Assembly: GCA_040112665.1 (NCBI GenBank)
Contig: CP157796.1
Coordinates: forward strand, 1-64,000
Length of the DNA: 64,000 nucleotides
Direction: 5' to 3'
Source: Oceanicaulis sp.
GTDB lineage: Bacteria; Pseudomonadota; Alphaproteobacteria; Caulobacterales; Maricaulaceae
Below, piece by piece: positions 7,814-15,415 of this stretch. The notes beneath the pieces are model-generated. The model did not search any database, was not told the DNA's origin, and saw only the letters and a list, made by a program, of their open reading frames with translations. Every line of letters starts with the position of its first letter. Within the stretch, counting starts at the first letter, position 1. The position numbers and the translations under genes are program-made.

Positions 7814-8136
7814 CTCTCGTCCCTCCACATAACAGTGACGATCTTCAGCGACGGCCCCGGACCCGGGAAGACGACGACACGCACTGTCCGCCCGCCGCTG
7901 TTGGGCGACGCACCCTCGATCTGGTATTTCCAGAAGCCGCGGGAGGCCGGCTGAGGTCGAACATGGACGAACCCGGTGCACAGGACGTGCATCACGTCCG
8001 CGATGATGAGGCTACGTTCCCGAAGCCTTTGCTTTCCATGCAAGGTCCAGGTCAGGCTCAGTCCCATATCCGCCGCAAAGGCGTTTATCAGCTTGGTGGC
8101 GTCGGCCGGCTTCAGCTCCTGGGTCAGATCGGCCAT
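7810..8136 (-). CDS. DUF4258 protein, probable toxin of a toxin-antitoxin pair
   Basis: A 108-residue protein with the DUF4258 pattern: TLHGKQRLRERSLIIADVMH, then GFWKYQIEG and VRVVVFPGPGPSLKIVTVMW. DUF4258 resembles the RelE/BrnT group of small ribonuclease-like folds, and members are found beside XRE genes as here. Toxin activity is inferred from family and context, not visible directly. It is the first gene of a two-gene operon (toxin before antitoxin), 82 bp downstream of g8. Confidence 0.78.
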   Translation of the reverse strand: MADLTQELKPADATKLINAFAADMGLSLTWTLHGKQRLRERSLIIADVMHVLCTGFVHVRPQPASRGFWKYQIEGASPNSGGRTVRVVVFPGPGPSLKIVTVMWRDER

Positions 8137-8144
8137 GCTCTATC

Positions 8145-8157
8145 TATCACCGTGATA
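8145..8157. promoter_or_regulatory. Palindromic operator candidate for the DUF4258/XRE operon
   Basis: TATCACCGTGATA is a perfect 6-bp inverted repeat around one central base, 8 bp upstream of the DUF4258 start. Weak -35/-10-like elements (TTGATC, TAGATA) on the minus strand flank or overlap it. This is the expected site for autorepression by an XRE antitoxin. Confidence 0.6.
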
Positions 8158-8218
8158 CATTAGATCAAGTCACCAGGCTGTCAACGAGGCTGCTCGCTTG
8201 GGTTTTATCAGCTAGATC

Positions 8219-8626
8219 CTATCGCTCCACAAGCGCCCTCACCCGGACCACGCCGTGCAGCGTGGCGCCGTCGGGGCCTGTGAACATGTCGGCGTAGACC
8301 ACGCGAGCGAGGACGCAGGTGAAAGGCGGATCGAGGCTGAGCGATCCCTGATGCAGGACGCTGCGCACCGCGCCGACCGCGTCCTTCAGGGCGGCGGGAT
8401 CTTCGCGGCGGCCCCAGACGTGAACGGTGAGCCTGTGATCGACGAGGTCGAGCCCGTCTGCGTCCAGCGGCTCTGTTTCACCGCGTCCCAGCGAGACGAA
8501 CGGGAAGGCCGCCCCGCGCGGCGCGCGGTCGTAGACCCGCGCCGGATCGCCCAGCGCGGCCTGCACGCCCGGATCGGCTTTCAGCGCGGCGATCAGGGCG
8601 CTGGCGAACGCGGTTTCAGCGCTCAT
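8219..8626 (-). CDS. GTA DUF3168 tail terminator-like protein (orfg8-like)
   Basis: A 135-residue DUF3168 protein, placed at the head-tail or tail-terminator position in GTA particles. It contains VYDRAPRGAAFPFVSLGRGE, VHVWGRREDP and the C-terminal GVVRVRALVE typical of the family. Its start overlaps the stop of g6 by 4 bp, so no room remains for g7 between them. The toxin-antitoxin pair follows instead of g9. Confidence 0.92.
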   Translation of the reverse strand: MSAETAFASALIAALKADPGVQAALGDPARVYDRAPRGAAFPFVSLGRGETEPLDADGLDLVDHRLTVHVWGRREDPAALKDAVGAVRSVLHQGSLSLDPPFTCVLARVVYADMFTGPDGATLHGVVRVRALVER

Positions 8627-9219
8627 AGCCGCACCCTCCGGAAGGGCCGCAGCAGCGCCTCGACCGCGTCGGGCAGGCCGCCTTCGCCGCGCCGGGCGCT
8701 CTCGGCGCGTTCGGTGTCGGAATAGGCCTCGCCGACCAGGCGCAGCACCGCTTCGCGCAGGGCGGCGGGTACGGCGTCTGCGCTCGCGCCGTAACCGGCG
8801 GTGAAATCGATCTCGATGCGTCCGCCGCGCGCGTCTGGACGCGGCAGCGAAAAGGGATAGACCGCGATCACCCGGCCCGGCTCGCCGGTTTCGACCCGGT
8901 ATTCGGCCGGATCAAACACGGTCTCCGTGCCGGTGCGGTCATAGGTGCGGACCGCCTCGACGCTCTGAAGCGGCGCTACGGCGGCCGACACCGCCTGCCC
9001 GAAAGCCGAGAGCCGCCGCTCGGGCCAGGCGTCGAGGATCTCGCGATAGCTGCGGGTGATCAGGGCGAGGCCGGTTTCGATCTCCACGCGCTCGCGCGCG
9101 GCGGCGATGAGATCGCCGATCAGCGCGTCCTCGGCGTCGTGGCCGGCGCGCAGCCAGGTCTTCGCTTCAGCGAGCGAAACCGGCTCCGCCGCCGGGGGCG
9201 ACAGAAGGTGAAGGGTCAT
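8623..9219 (-). CDS. GTA head-tail connector, gp6-like (orfg6-like)
   Basis: A 198-residue gp6-like head-tail connector. The N-terminal helices (EPVSLAEAKTWLRAGHDAED, then ARERVEIETGLALITRSYRE) and the ILDAWPERRL segment are characteristic. It forms the adaptor ring below the portal. It is separated from the capsid gene by a strong terminator-like hairpin and is translationally coupled to g8. Confidence 0.92.
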   Translation of the reverse strand: MTLHLLSPPAAEPVSLAEAKTWLRAGHDAEDALIGDLIAAARERVEIETGLALITRSYREILDAWPERRLSAFGQAVSAAVAPLQSVEAVRTYDRTGTETVFDPAEYRVETGEPGRVIAVYPFSLPRPDARGGRIEIDFTAGYGASADAVPAALREAVLRLVGEAYSDTERAESARRGEGGLPDAVEALLRPFRRVRL

Positions 9220-9241
9220 GGCGGCCTCGAACTGGCGTTAG

Positions 9242-9283
9242 AAAAAGCGAAGCGCCCCGGCTCGGCTGAACCGGGGCGCTTCG
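9242..9283 (-). terminator. Strong terminator-like hairpin between capsid and connector genes
   Basis: A 12-13 bp GC stem (GAAGCGCCCCGG / CCGGGGCGCTTC) with a 10-nt loop precedes a T-rich tail (TTTTT after GC) on the minus strand. It lies 56 bp after the major capsid stop and before g6. Partial termination here could favour capsid over later genes. Confidence 0.8.
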
Positions 9284-9338
9284 AGGGACCGGCGGCGCGA
9301 AGGGGAGGATCGCCGCCGGCGGGGAGGTGGTCTCAGAC

Positions 9339-10550
9339 CTACGTTTCGCCGAACTTCAGAAGCTTGATCGCGTCGAAGTCCTGCACCGCGCCGCCGACGC
9401 GGCGGGTGGTGTAGAACAGCACGTAGGGCTTGGCCGAATACGGATCGCGCAGCACCTGCACGCCCTGCCGGTCGACGATCAGATAGCCGCGCTCGAAATC
9501 GCCGAAGGCGATGGCGTAGGCGTCGGTCCCGATCGCGGGCATGTCCTCGCTCTCGGTCACCGGATAGCCCATCAGCGTGGCCGGCTGACCGGCCGAAGCG
9601 CCGGGCTGCCAGATGTAATTGCCGTCCGCGTCCTTGAACTTCCTGACCGCCGAAACCGTCGAGCGGCGCATCACGAACCGGCCGTTCGTCCGGTAGGCGC
9701 TTTTCGGCGTGTAGATCAGATCGATCAGCACGTCGGACGGATCGGCGGCGGGAAACGCGCCGGCGGCGCCGGTCGCGACATAGCCGATCTCGCCCCAGAC
9801 CGCGGCGGAGTCCTCGGTCTTGGTGTAGTCGAGAAAGCCCTTGGGCCGGTTCGTGCCGTTGCCCGACACGAAGGCCGCGCCCTCGGCCTCGGCGAAGACG
9901 TCGCGGACTTCTTCGGCCAGCCACTGTTCGACGTCGACCAAGGCGTCGTCCAGGATCGCCGGGGTCGCGGCGGGCATGGCGTAGAGCTCGGCGGTGGGCA
10001 CCTCGATCAGCTGCAGGGTGGAGGTGTCGGTCTCGGTCCGCGCGCCGGTCTCCGCCGCCCAGGCCGCGGTGGTTCCGCCCACGCTGACCGGCTTCTTGAA
10101 GGTGTGGCTGGTGGTCTGTTTGACCGTGGCGATCTGCCGGATCGGGCTGACCTGGCGGATCAGCCGCTCGATCATCGCCTCGGTCTCCGCCGGAGCGACA
10201 TGGCCGCCGTCGCCGGCCGTGCCGACGCTCAGCGCCTTGCCTTCGAGCTCGCGGCCGGTCCTGAGGAACTTCGTCCAGGCGTCCTGGCCGGCGGTCTTGG
10301 TCTCGCCCGAGCCCAGGGACGGACGGGACTGCTCCAGCGCCAGCCGGTCGATCCGGTCCTGCGCCGCGCCCAGCGCTGCGTCGATGCGGTCGAGCTTGTC
10401 GGTCAGCAGCGGATCGGAGGCCCGCTTCTTCTCGATCTCGTCCAGCCGGCGGTCATTGGCCTCCTTGAAGGCCTCGAACGCGGCCAGAAGTTCGTGGCCG
10501 GCCGCGCGCGCCTCGGCGGACGGGGCGGCCATCTTGGTCTCCCGGGTCAT
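9339..10550 (-). CDS. GTA major capsid protein, HK97 fold (orfg5-like)
   Basis: A 403-residue HK97-type major capsid protein. Residues 1 to about 105 are a coiled-coil scaffold-like domain (LDEIEKKRASDP, LDRIDAALGAAQDRIDRL) expected to be removed by the g4 protease. The mature part includes IERLIRQVSPIRQIATV, PVSVGGTTAAWAAETGA and GNGTNRPKGFLDY, all strongly conserved. Size is close to the roughly 400 residues of RcGTA. The protease gene is immediately upstream, the usual order, and AAAGGAC serves as ribosome site. Confidence 0.96.
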   Translation of the reverse strand: MTRETKMAAPSAEARAAGHELLAAFEAFKEANDRRLDEIEKKRASDPLLTDKLDRIDAALGAAQDRIDRLALEQSRPSLGSGETKTAGQDAWTKFLRTGRELEGKALSVGTAGDGGHVAPAETEAMIERLIRQVSPIRQIATVKQTTSHTFKKPVSVGGTTAAWAAETGARTETDTSTLQLIEVPTAELYAMPAATPAILDDALVDVEQWLAEEVRDVFAEAEGAAFVSGNGTNRPKGFLDYTKTEDSAAVWGEIGYVATGAAGAFPAADPSDVLIDLIYTPKSAYRTNGRFVMRRSTVSAVRKFKDADGNYIWQPGASAGQPATLMGYPVTESEDMPAIGTDAYAIAFGDFERGYLIVDRQGVQVLRDPYSAKPYVLFYTTRRVGGAVQDFDAIKLLKFGET

Positions 10551-10575
10551 GGGTGTCCTTTCGTGTCAGGGGAAG

Positions 10576-11031
10576 TCAGGCCGCCGCAAGCTCGGCGGCG
10601 GGGTCGGCCAGCACGCGCAGCCGCGCCTGGGCCAGCATCGGGAAGGTCACGATCGAGACCTCCCACAGATCGAGTTCGAGAAGGTCGCGCCCGCCGCCGG
10701 GGCGCGGCGCGCTGCGCAAGGTGCGAAAGCCGATGGACAGCCCGTCCACCGCGCCCTCGCGCACCAGCGCCGCCGCCGCCCGGCCTCTGGGCCCTGCGGT
10801 GAGGATCTCGCCGCGCACGAACAGACCGCGGCCGTCCTCGCGGATCTCGCGCCAGACCCCGACCGGCTCGCCCGCGTCGTGCTGGAACAGCATGCGCACG
10901 CCATCAGGGCCCTTGCGCACCAGGCTCGCGGCGAACGCGCCCGCGCGCACCAGATCGCCGCCCTGATCCTCGATGTCGAACAGGCTCGCATAGCCGGCGA
11001 CCGCCAGCGTCCCGCCGTTTCGCGCCTCCAT
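10576..11031 (-). CDS. GTA prohead protease, HK97 U35 family (orfg4-like)
   Basis: A 151-residue HK97-type prohead protease that cleaves the capsid scaffold domain. Start at 11031 (MEARNGGTLAVAGYASLFD) follows AAAAGGAG; the open frame further upstream runs through a repeat and is not coding. Catalytic-type residues are in FQHDAGEPVG (His) and VDGLSIGFRT (Ser), followed by DLWEVSIVTFPM, the expected order. It is 25 bp upstream of the capsid gene. Confidence 0.93.
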   Translation of the reverse strand: MEARNGGTLAVAGYASLFDIEDQGGDLVRAGAFAASLVRKGPDGVRMLFQHDAGEPVGVWREIREDGRGLFVRGEILTAGPRGRAAAALVREGAVDGLSIGFRTLRSAPRPGGGRDLLELDLWEVSIVTFPMLAQARLRVLADPAAELAAA

Positions 11032-11159
11032 CCGCGCGCTCCTTTTCGATTGGGTTGATGCAGTGAGCCAGCGCCCGCTCCCTCGCTTGACCGGAAGGGC
11101 GTCCGCTGAGCGGACGGGCGGGGCCAGCACCGCGCACGCCAGGTCTGCCGCGCTCGGCG

Positions 11160-11316
11160 CTCCCCCACCCGACCCGGCGCTACGCGCCGGCCCACCCTCC
11201 CCACAGAGGGGGAGGGAGTTAGGCGTCGCGAGTGCAGGAACTTCAGAGCTGAAGCTGAACCGCAACTCCCTCCCCTTGATGGGGAGGGTCCGGCCAAAGG
11301 CCGGGGGTGGGGTGAA
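11160..11316. repeat. Large GC-rich compound palindrome, copy 1 (in GTA cluster)
   Basis: Two arms of about 50-60 bp face each other: one ends AGGGGGAGGGAGTT near 11220, the other begins AACTCCCTCCCCTTGATGGG at 11265. Each arm itself contains smaller hairpins and ends in a CCCACCC block. It fills most of the 358-bp gap between g3.5 and g4, which holds no gene. Similar CCCTCCCC/GGGGAGGG elements occur at three other places in the window. Confidence 0.7.
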
Positions 11317-11389
11317 GATCATAGAACGCCGAAACCTGCAGATGCTGGCGTTCCTTCACCCGACCCTAGGCTCCACTAAAGGGCGGGGC

Positions 11390-11647
11390 CTAACCGCCCT
11401 CGTTCAGCCTTCGCTCGATCCGGTCCAGCGCGGCGCGGGTGTGGGCGGCGGATTCTTCCAGCCTGGCGAGCCTTTCGTTCACGGCGGCGCCCGCTTCGGC
11501 GCGGTGTTCGAGCTGGTCGAGCCGTTCGCTCGCCGCCCCCGCCCAGATCAGCGCCCCTGACGTCTGAAGCGCCAGCGCGGCCAGCACGCCCAGCGTGATC
11601 TTCCGGTCCAGCCGCCAGGGGCTGCCGGGATAGGACGTGTCGGTCAT
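11390..11647 (-). CDS. GTA small membrane protein (orfg3.5-like)
   Basis: An 85-residue protein with one membrane segment (ITLGVLAALALQTSGALIWA, about residues 17-36) followed by a heptad-rich coiled coil (RLDQLEHRAEAG to ALDRIERRLNEGG). It occupies the position of RcGTA orfg3.5 and its start overlaps the portal stop by 4 bp. The role is unknown; phage genes with this layout are sometimes holin-like, but that is speculation. The repeat element begins downstream of it. Confidence 0.8.
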   Translation of the reverse strand: MTDTSYPGSPWRLDRKITLGVLAALALQTSGALIWAGAASERLDQLEHRAEAGAAVNERLARLEESAAHTRAALDRIERRLNEGG

Positions 11648-12783
11648 GCCTGCTCCTTCAGCCCCAGAAGGGCGCGTTTTTCATCGTCTGAAAGAAAGTC
11701 CGCCTCGACGATCCGCCGCCAGCGCATCGCGCGCTCCTCCTGAAGCGCGGGCAGCGCCTCCTCGTCGGCGATCACGCCCAGCGCCGCGCCCAGCCAGGGC
11801 GACAGGAAAGCCTCGAGCGCCGCAGCGGTCTTCTTCGCCAGCGGCAGCACGGTCTGGCGGTAGAAGGCGAGGTTCGCCTCGCGATAGTTCGAGTAGGTGT
11901 TGTCGCCGGGCAGCCCCAGCAGCATGGGCGGCACCCCGAAGGCGAGCGCGATCTCGCGCGCCGCCTCGCGCCGGGCCTCGATGAAATCCATCTCCGCAGG
12001 GCTGTGGCCCATCGGCTTCCAGTCCAGCCCCCCTTCGAGCAGCAGCGGCCGGCCGGCGTTCTGCGGCCCGGTGTAGAGCGCTTCGAGCTCGTCCTTGAGC
12101 CTGGCGTACTGGCTTTCGCTCAGCCGGCCCTCGCCGTCCCGCCCGCCGACGACCAGCGCGCCGGAGGGCCGCGCGGCGTTGTCGAGCAGCGCCTTGGCCC
12201 AGGCGCCGCCGGAATTGTGCACGTCGACAGCGCGCGCGGCCGCCTCCATAGGCGACAGGCCGTAATGGTCGGCCACCGGGTTGAAGAGCTTCAGATGCAG
12301 GATCGGGCTCTTCCCGCTCGCCCGGTCGCGGGCGAAGACGCGCTTTTCCGAGCCGTGCCGGTATTCCCAGCCGTCCGCCCAGCCCTTGGGGCCGGGCAGC
12401 ACGCTCACCCGGTCGGGCCTGAGCGCATAAAGCGCGAACGGCCCGCCCTCGGAGCCGGCGATCTCGACATAGGCGTCGCCCGCCACCGACAGATGACCAT
12501 AGACGGTCTCCATAAGCTCGGGCGCGGACTGGTCGGGATTGGGCCTTTTCAAAAGCGCGCGGGCGGTGTCGGCCGCCCGCCCCTCGCCCTGAACGATCAG
12601 CGGACAGGCCGCCGCGGCTTCAGCGATCAGCCTGACGCAGCGATGCGCGACCGGGTTCTGCGCATAGCCCTCCCGCGCGAAACCGGCGTATCCGCGCGCG
12701 CTCCAGGCCGCGCCCGGCGCGAAAGACAAAGCGATCGTCCGCCCGGCCGCCTTGCGGTCGAGCCCGAGCCATTTCGCAAGCAT
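11644..12783 (-). CDS. GTA portal protein (orfg3-like)
   Basis: A 379-residue HK97-type portal that forms the dodecameric DNA channel. Recognisable segments are YAQNPVAHRCVRLIAEAAAA, VYGHLSVAGDAYVEI, PVADHYGLSPMEAAA, and ALAFGVPPMLLGLPGDNTYS near residues 290-310. Length is normal for the family. It lies 165 bp downstream of the terminase stop, a gap filled by palindromic repeat copy 2, and is coupled to g3.5. Confidence 0.95.
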   Translation of the reverse strand: MLAKWLGLDRKAAGRTIALSFAPGAAWSARGYAGFAREGYAQNPVAHRCVRLIAEAAAACPLIVQGEGRAADTARALLKRPNPDQSAPELMETVYGHLSVAGDAYVEIAGSEGGPFALYALRPDRVSVLPGPKGWADGWEYRHGSEKRVFARDRASGKSPILHLKLFNPVADHYGLSPMEAAARAVDVHNSGGAWAKALLDNAARPSGALVVGGRDGEGRLSESQYARLKDELEALYTGPQNAGRPLLLEGGLDWKPMGHSPAEMDFIEARREAAREIALAFGVPPMLLGLPGDNTYSNYREANLAFYRQTVLPLAKKTAAALEAFLSPWLGAALGVIADEEALPALQEERAMRWRRIVEADFLSDDEKRALLGLKEQA

Positions 12784-12815
12784 GGCGAGGTCCTTTTTCT
12801 ATAAGTCGTCGATGT

Positions 12816-12938
12816 CTCCCCCCGTTCACGGGGGGAGTGCCCCGGACTTGATCCGGGGCGAGGGGGGCTGCGCCAGCCTCAGGTCTGCGCCGCCCCCTCC
12901 GTCCGCTTCGCGGACACCTCCCCCGTAAACGGGGGAGG
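12816..12938. repeat. GC-rich compound palindrome, copy 2 (between terminase and portal genes)
   Basis: Several hairpins in a row: CTCCCCCCGTTCACGGGGGG, GCCCCGGACTTGATCCGGGG, GTCCGCTTCGCGGAC and CCTCCCCCGTAAACGGGGGA. Outer CTCCCCC/GGGGGAG blocks recur at both ends. It occupies most of the gap between g2 and g3. It is related in composition, though not identical, to the other copies. Confidence 0.65.
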
Positions 12939-12948
12939 ACAAAAACCC

Positions 12949-14265
12949 TCACAACCGCCGCACCCTGGGCGCGGCGACGCCTTCGAACAGGGCGGCGACG
13001 GCCCAGACCAGGGCGTCCACGCGGTCGGGGCTGCCGGTGAAGCCCGGGGCGCCGAAGCCGCACATCTGGTCTTCCAGCTGACGGAACCGGCCCGCATGGG
13101 CGATCCGGCCGGCCGCGTAGAGGGCGGCGACCGGTTCGGCGCGGGCGCGCTTGCCGCGGCTGGCGTGCACCAGCCTGACTTTCAGCTCCGGCGCTGCGGC
13201 CTGCAGCACGGCGCGGACCATGTCCCCGCCCTGATTGGCCTCGGCGACCACGCTGGTCGCGTCCACCGTCTCCACGGCGGCGGCGACCTTCGCCGCCCAG
13301 TCTTCGGGACGGGCCTGAAGCGAGTCGTCTCTTAAGATCACCGCCCGGCGCGCCGCGCCGCGGCCTGCGGCGCCGGCGGCGATGATGCCGCATTCGTCGC
13401 CCGTGCCGCTGGCGGGCGGATCGACCGCGACGACGATCTCCTCGGGCTCGCAGCGGATCGCGGCGAGCGCGGCGTCGATCATCGCCCGGGTCCACAGCGC
13501 GCCCTCGGGATCGTCGATCAGCACCCCGTCGAGTTCCTGACGGGCCAGCCGGCTCGCGCCGTACTGGGCTCTCAGAGCCTCGACGAAACCCGGCGCGAGA
13601 TTGTCGGCGTTCGCTTCAGTCGGCGCGTGCGTCGTGACCACGCCGGGCGCATGGATCAGGCGTTTGAGCGCCTCGATCGGCCGCGGCGTGGTGGTCACCG
13701 CGAGCCGGGGCCTGCGTCCGAGCCGCAGCCCGAAACGCAGCATGTCGAGGGTCTCTTGCGGCTTGGCCCAGGCGGCGAACTCGTCCGCCCAGGCTGCGTG
13801 AAACTGCGGGCCTCTCAGCCCGTCAGGATCCTCGGCTGAGAAGGCGTAGCCCACCGCCCCGTTCGGCCAGACGATGCGCTGTCGTGACGGCTCGAAGACC
13901 GGCCGCTCCTCGTCATAGCTGATGTTCAGCAAGCCCGAAGGACCGTTCAGCATCACCTCGCGCACGTCGCGAAAGGTCGGCCCTATCAGCGCCACGCGTT
14001 CGGCGCCGGCGAGCACCTCGCCGCGCAGCCATTCGGCCCCGGCCCGGGTCTTGCCCGCCCCGCGCCCGCCCAGAAACAGCCAGGCCGACCACACGCCCTC
14101 AGGAGGGCGTTGATGGGGGGCGCCCCAGATGTACCAGCGGCTCAGGATCCACTGCATCTCCCAAAGAGCCAGGCTGCGGCTTGCTTCCAGCGCCTCGACG
14201 TCCTCGGGCGTCCTTAAGGCGAGCAAGTCGGCGCTCAAGCTCCGCTCGGGCTTCACTTTTCTCAC
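12949..14265 (-). CDS. GTA large terminase subunit, DNA packaging ATPase/nuclease (orfg2-like)
   Basis: A 438-residue large terminase. The N-terminal ATPase has a Walker A motif GGRGAGKT at about residues 66-73 and a Walker B-type AAWADEFAAW near 155-166; the C-terminal nuclease half has AVDPPASGTGDECG and VAEANQGGDMV. In GTAs this enzyme packages random host DNA by a headful mechanism. The reading frame begins inside the preceding small-terminase gene, overlapping it by 167 bp in another frame. Confidence 0.95.
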   Translation of the reverse strand: MRKVKPERSLSADLLALRTPEDVEALEASRSLALWEMQWILSRWYIWGAPHQRPPEGVWSAWLFLGGRGAGKTRAGAEWLRGEVLAGAERVALIGPTFRDVREVMLNGPSGLLNISYDEERPVFEPSRQRIVWPNGAVGYAFSAEDPDGLRGPQFHAAWADEFAAWAKPQETLDMLRFGLRLGRRPRLAVTTTPRPIEALKRLIHAPGVVTTHAPTEANADNLAPGFVEALRAQYGASRLARQELDGVLIDDPEGALWTRAMIDAALAAIRCEPEEIVVAVDPPASGTGDECGIIAAGAAGRGAARRAVILRDDSLQARPEDWAAKVAAAVETVDATSVVAEANQGGDMVRAVLQAAAPELKVRLVHASRGKRARAEPVAALYAAGRIAHAGRFRQLEDQMCGFGAPGFTGSPDRVDALVWAVAALFEGVAAPRVRRL

Positions 14266-14653
14266 CGGCGCCCTCCTCGCCGGAGCCGCCCCGGCCAGAC
14301 TGTCCTTGCGTATCGCGGTCCGGCGCCTCGCCGGCCCAGTCCTCGATGGCCCGCGCCGCCCTGACCAGGGCGAACACCGCCTTGGCCCGGCGCTCGGCCT
14401 CCGCCGGGTCGCCGGAGAGAAGCGAGGCGTGAGCCTCCTCCAGCGCCTGTGAGAAGCCGTGCGCCCGGCGCGACCGCGCCTCGCGTGGGAAGTTCTGATC
14501 CAGCCATTTGCAGCGCTGCTGGACGGTGTCGGGCTGAAGCCCGAATTCGTCCGCGATCAGCCCTGCGCGCTCACCCGCCGACCAGCGCTCGTAAACCGCC
14601 ACCCAGTCGACGTTTCGCGGCCCGGTGCGCCGCCTGCCTTTGATTTCGACCAT
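14099..14653 (-). CDS. GTA small terminase subunit (orfg1-like)
   Basis: A 184-residue protein whose N-terminus is HTH-like (DWVAVYERWSAGERAGLIAD then FGLQPDTVQQRCKWLD), fitting a small terminase that recruits DNA to the packaging motor. A central helical region and charged coil (EARAELERRLARLKDARGRR) follow. The last roughly 55 residues overlap the large terminase gene and look less protein-like, so the true stop may be affected by a frameshift or the tail may be dispensable. It is the first gene of the cluster; the 252 bp upstream hold no gene. Confidence 0.75.
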   Translation of the reverse strand: MVEIKGRRRTGPRNVDWVAVYERWSAGERAGLIADEFGLQPDTVQQRCKWLDQNFPREARSRRAHGFSQALEEAHASLLSGDPAEAERRAKAVFALVRAARAIEDWAGEAPDRDTQGQSGRGGSGEEGAGEKSEARAELERRLARLKDARGRRGAGSKPQPGSLGDAVDPEPLVHLGRPPSTPS

Positions 14654-14905
14654 GCCTGAACACTACCCGATCACAGGGCCGGTCGGATTGAATCGGAAAG
14701 ATTTTCAGCCGCGCGCCTTGCAGGAAAGGCGAAGCCGATGCGGGCGAGGCAGGATAGCGCGAGGACCAGTCCCCCTATCGCCCGCCCCACCCCCCATGAA
14801 TTCCCGGCCGAAGCCCGGACCCCGATCCGGGCGCAGAGCCGGGACCTCGCGCAGGAAAAAGCGCTTCAGCGCAAGGAAAACGCCCAGGCGGCGGCCCGGT
14901 GCTCG

Positions 14906-15346
14906 CTATTCGTCGACCATGTGATCTTCGAGGTCGTCTTCATCGACCTCGGTCTCGCTGACCAGCGTTCCGTGAACCCCGATCCCGGCCTTGCGCACGC
15001 TGTCGGGGTCGCCGCTTTTCAGCGGGTGCCAGTCGAAAAGCGGCTTTCCTTCCGCGATCAGGCGGTAGGCGCAGGTGTCGGGCATCCATTTGAGGCTGCT
15101 GATATTCTCAGGCGTCAGCCTGACGCAGCCGGGAACGCGGACATGCCGGTTCGCGTAATCGCTACAGCGGACCGAGCCGAGATCGAGCAGGCGGCACCCC
15201 ACGTTCGTGCGCCAGACCCGGCCGTCCTCTTCATCTTCGAGAAGGACCACGCAACACTTGCCGCACCCGTCGCAGAGCGATTCCCACTCTTCGGACGTCA
15301 TTTCCGAAAGGGTTTTGCGTTCATGAAAGGGGCGCAGCGAGGTCAT
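14906..15346 (-). CDS. UPF0260 (YcgN-type) cysteine-cluster protein
   Basis: A 146-residue UPF0260 family protein with the Cys pattern CDGCGKCC near residue 25 and further Cys in VGCRLLDLGSVRCSDY and PGCVRL, plus MPDTCAYRLIAEG. The cysteines suggest metal or Fe-S binding; the biological role is not established. It lies between the GTA cluster and the divergent PBP gene, with a 69-bp spacer to the latter. Confidence 0.9.
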   Translation of the reverse strand: MTSLRPFHERKTLSEMTSEEWESLCDGCGKCCVVLLEDEEDGRVWRTNVGCRLLDLGSVRCSDYANRHVRVPGCVRLTPENISSLKWMPDTCAYRLIAEGKPLFDWHPLKSGDPDSVRKAGIGVHGTLVSETEVDEDDLEDHMVDE

Positions 15347-15415
15347 CGCCCGAATTTAGCCGCGATACGTTGGTCAAGACAGGACCGCTGAACAGCGTAG
15401 CTCAGGAGACGCGCC

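Noticed and set aside
11032-11322. N-terminal extension of the prohead protease
   Set aside because: The in-frame extension runs through the palindromic repeat; a strong ribosome site and family similarity begin at 11031.
11160-12938. CRISPR array
   Set aside because: The repeats are nested hairpins without equal spacers or regular period, and no cas gene is present.
1-14653. Functional prophage
   Set aside because: Only structural and packaging genes in GTA order are present; no integrase, repressor-replication block, lysis genes or att repeats were seen in the window.
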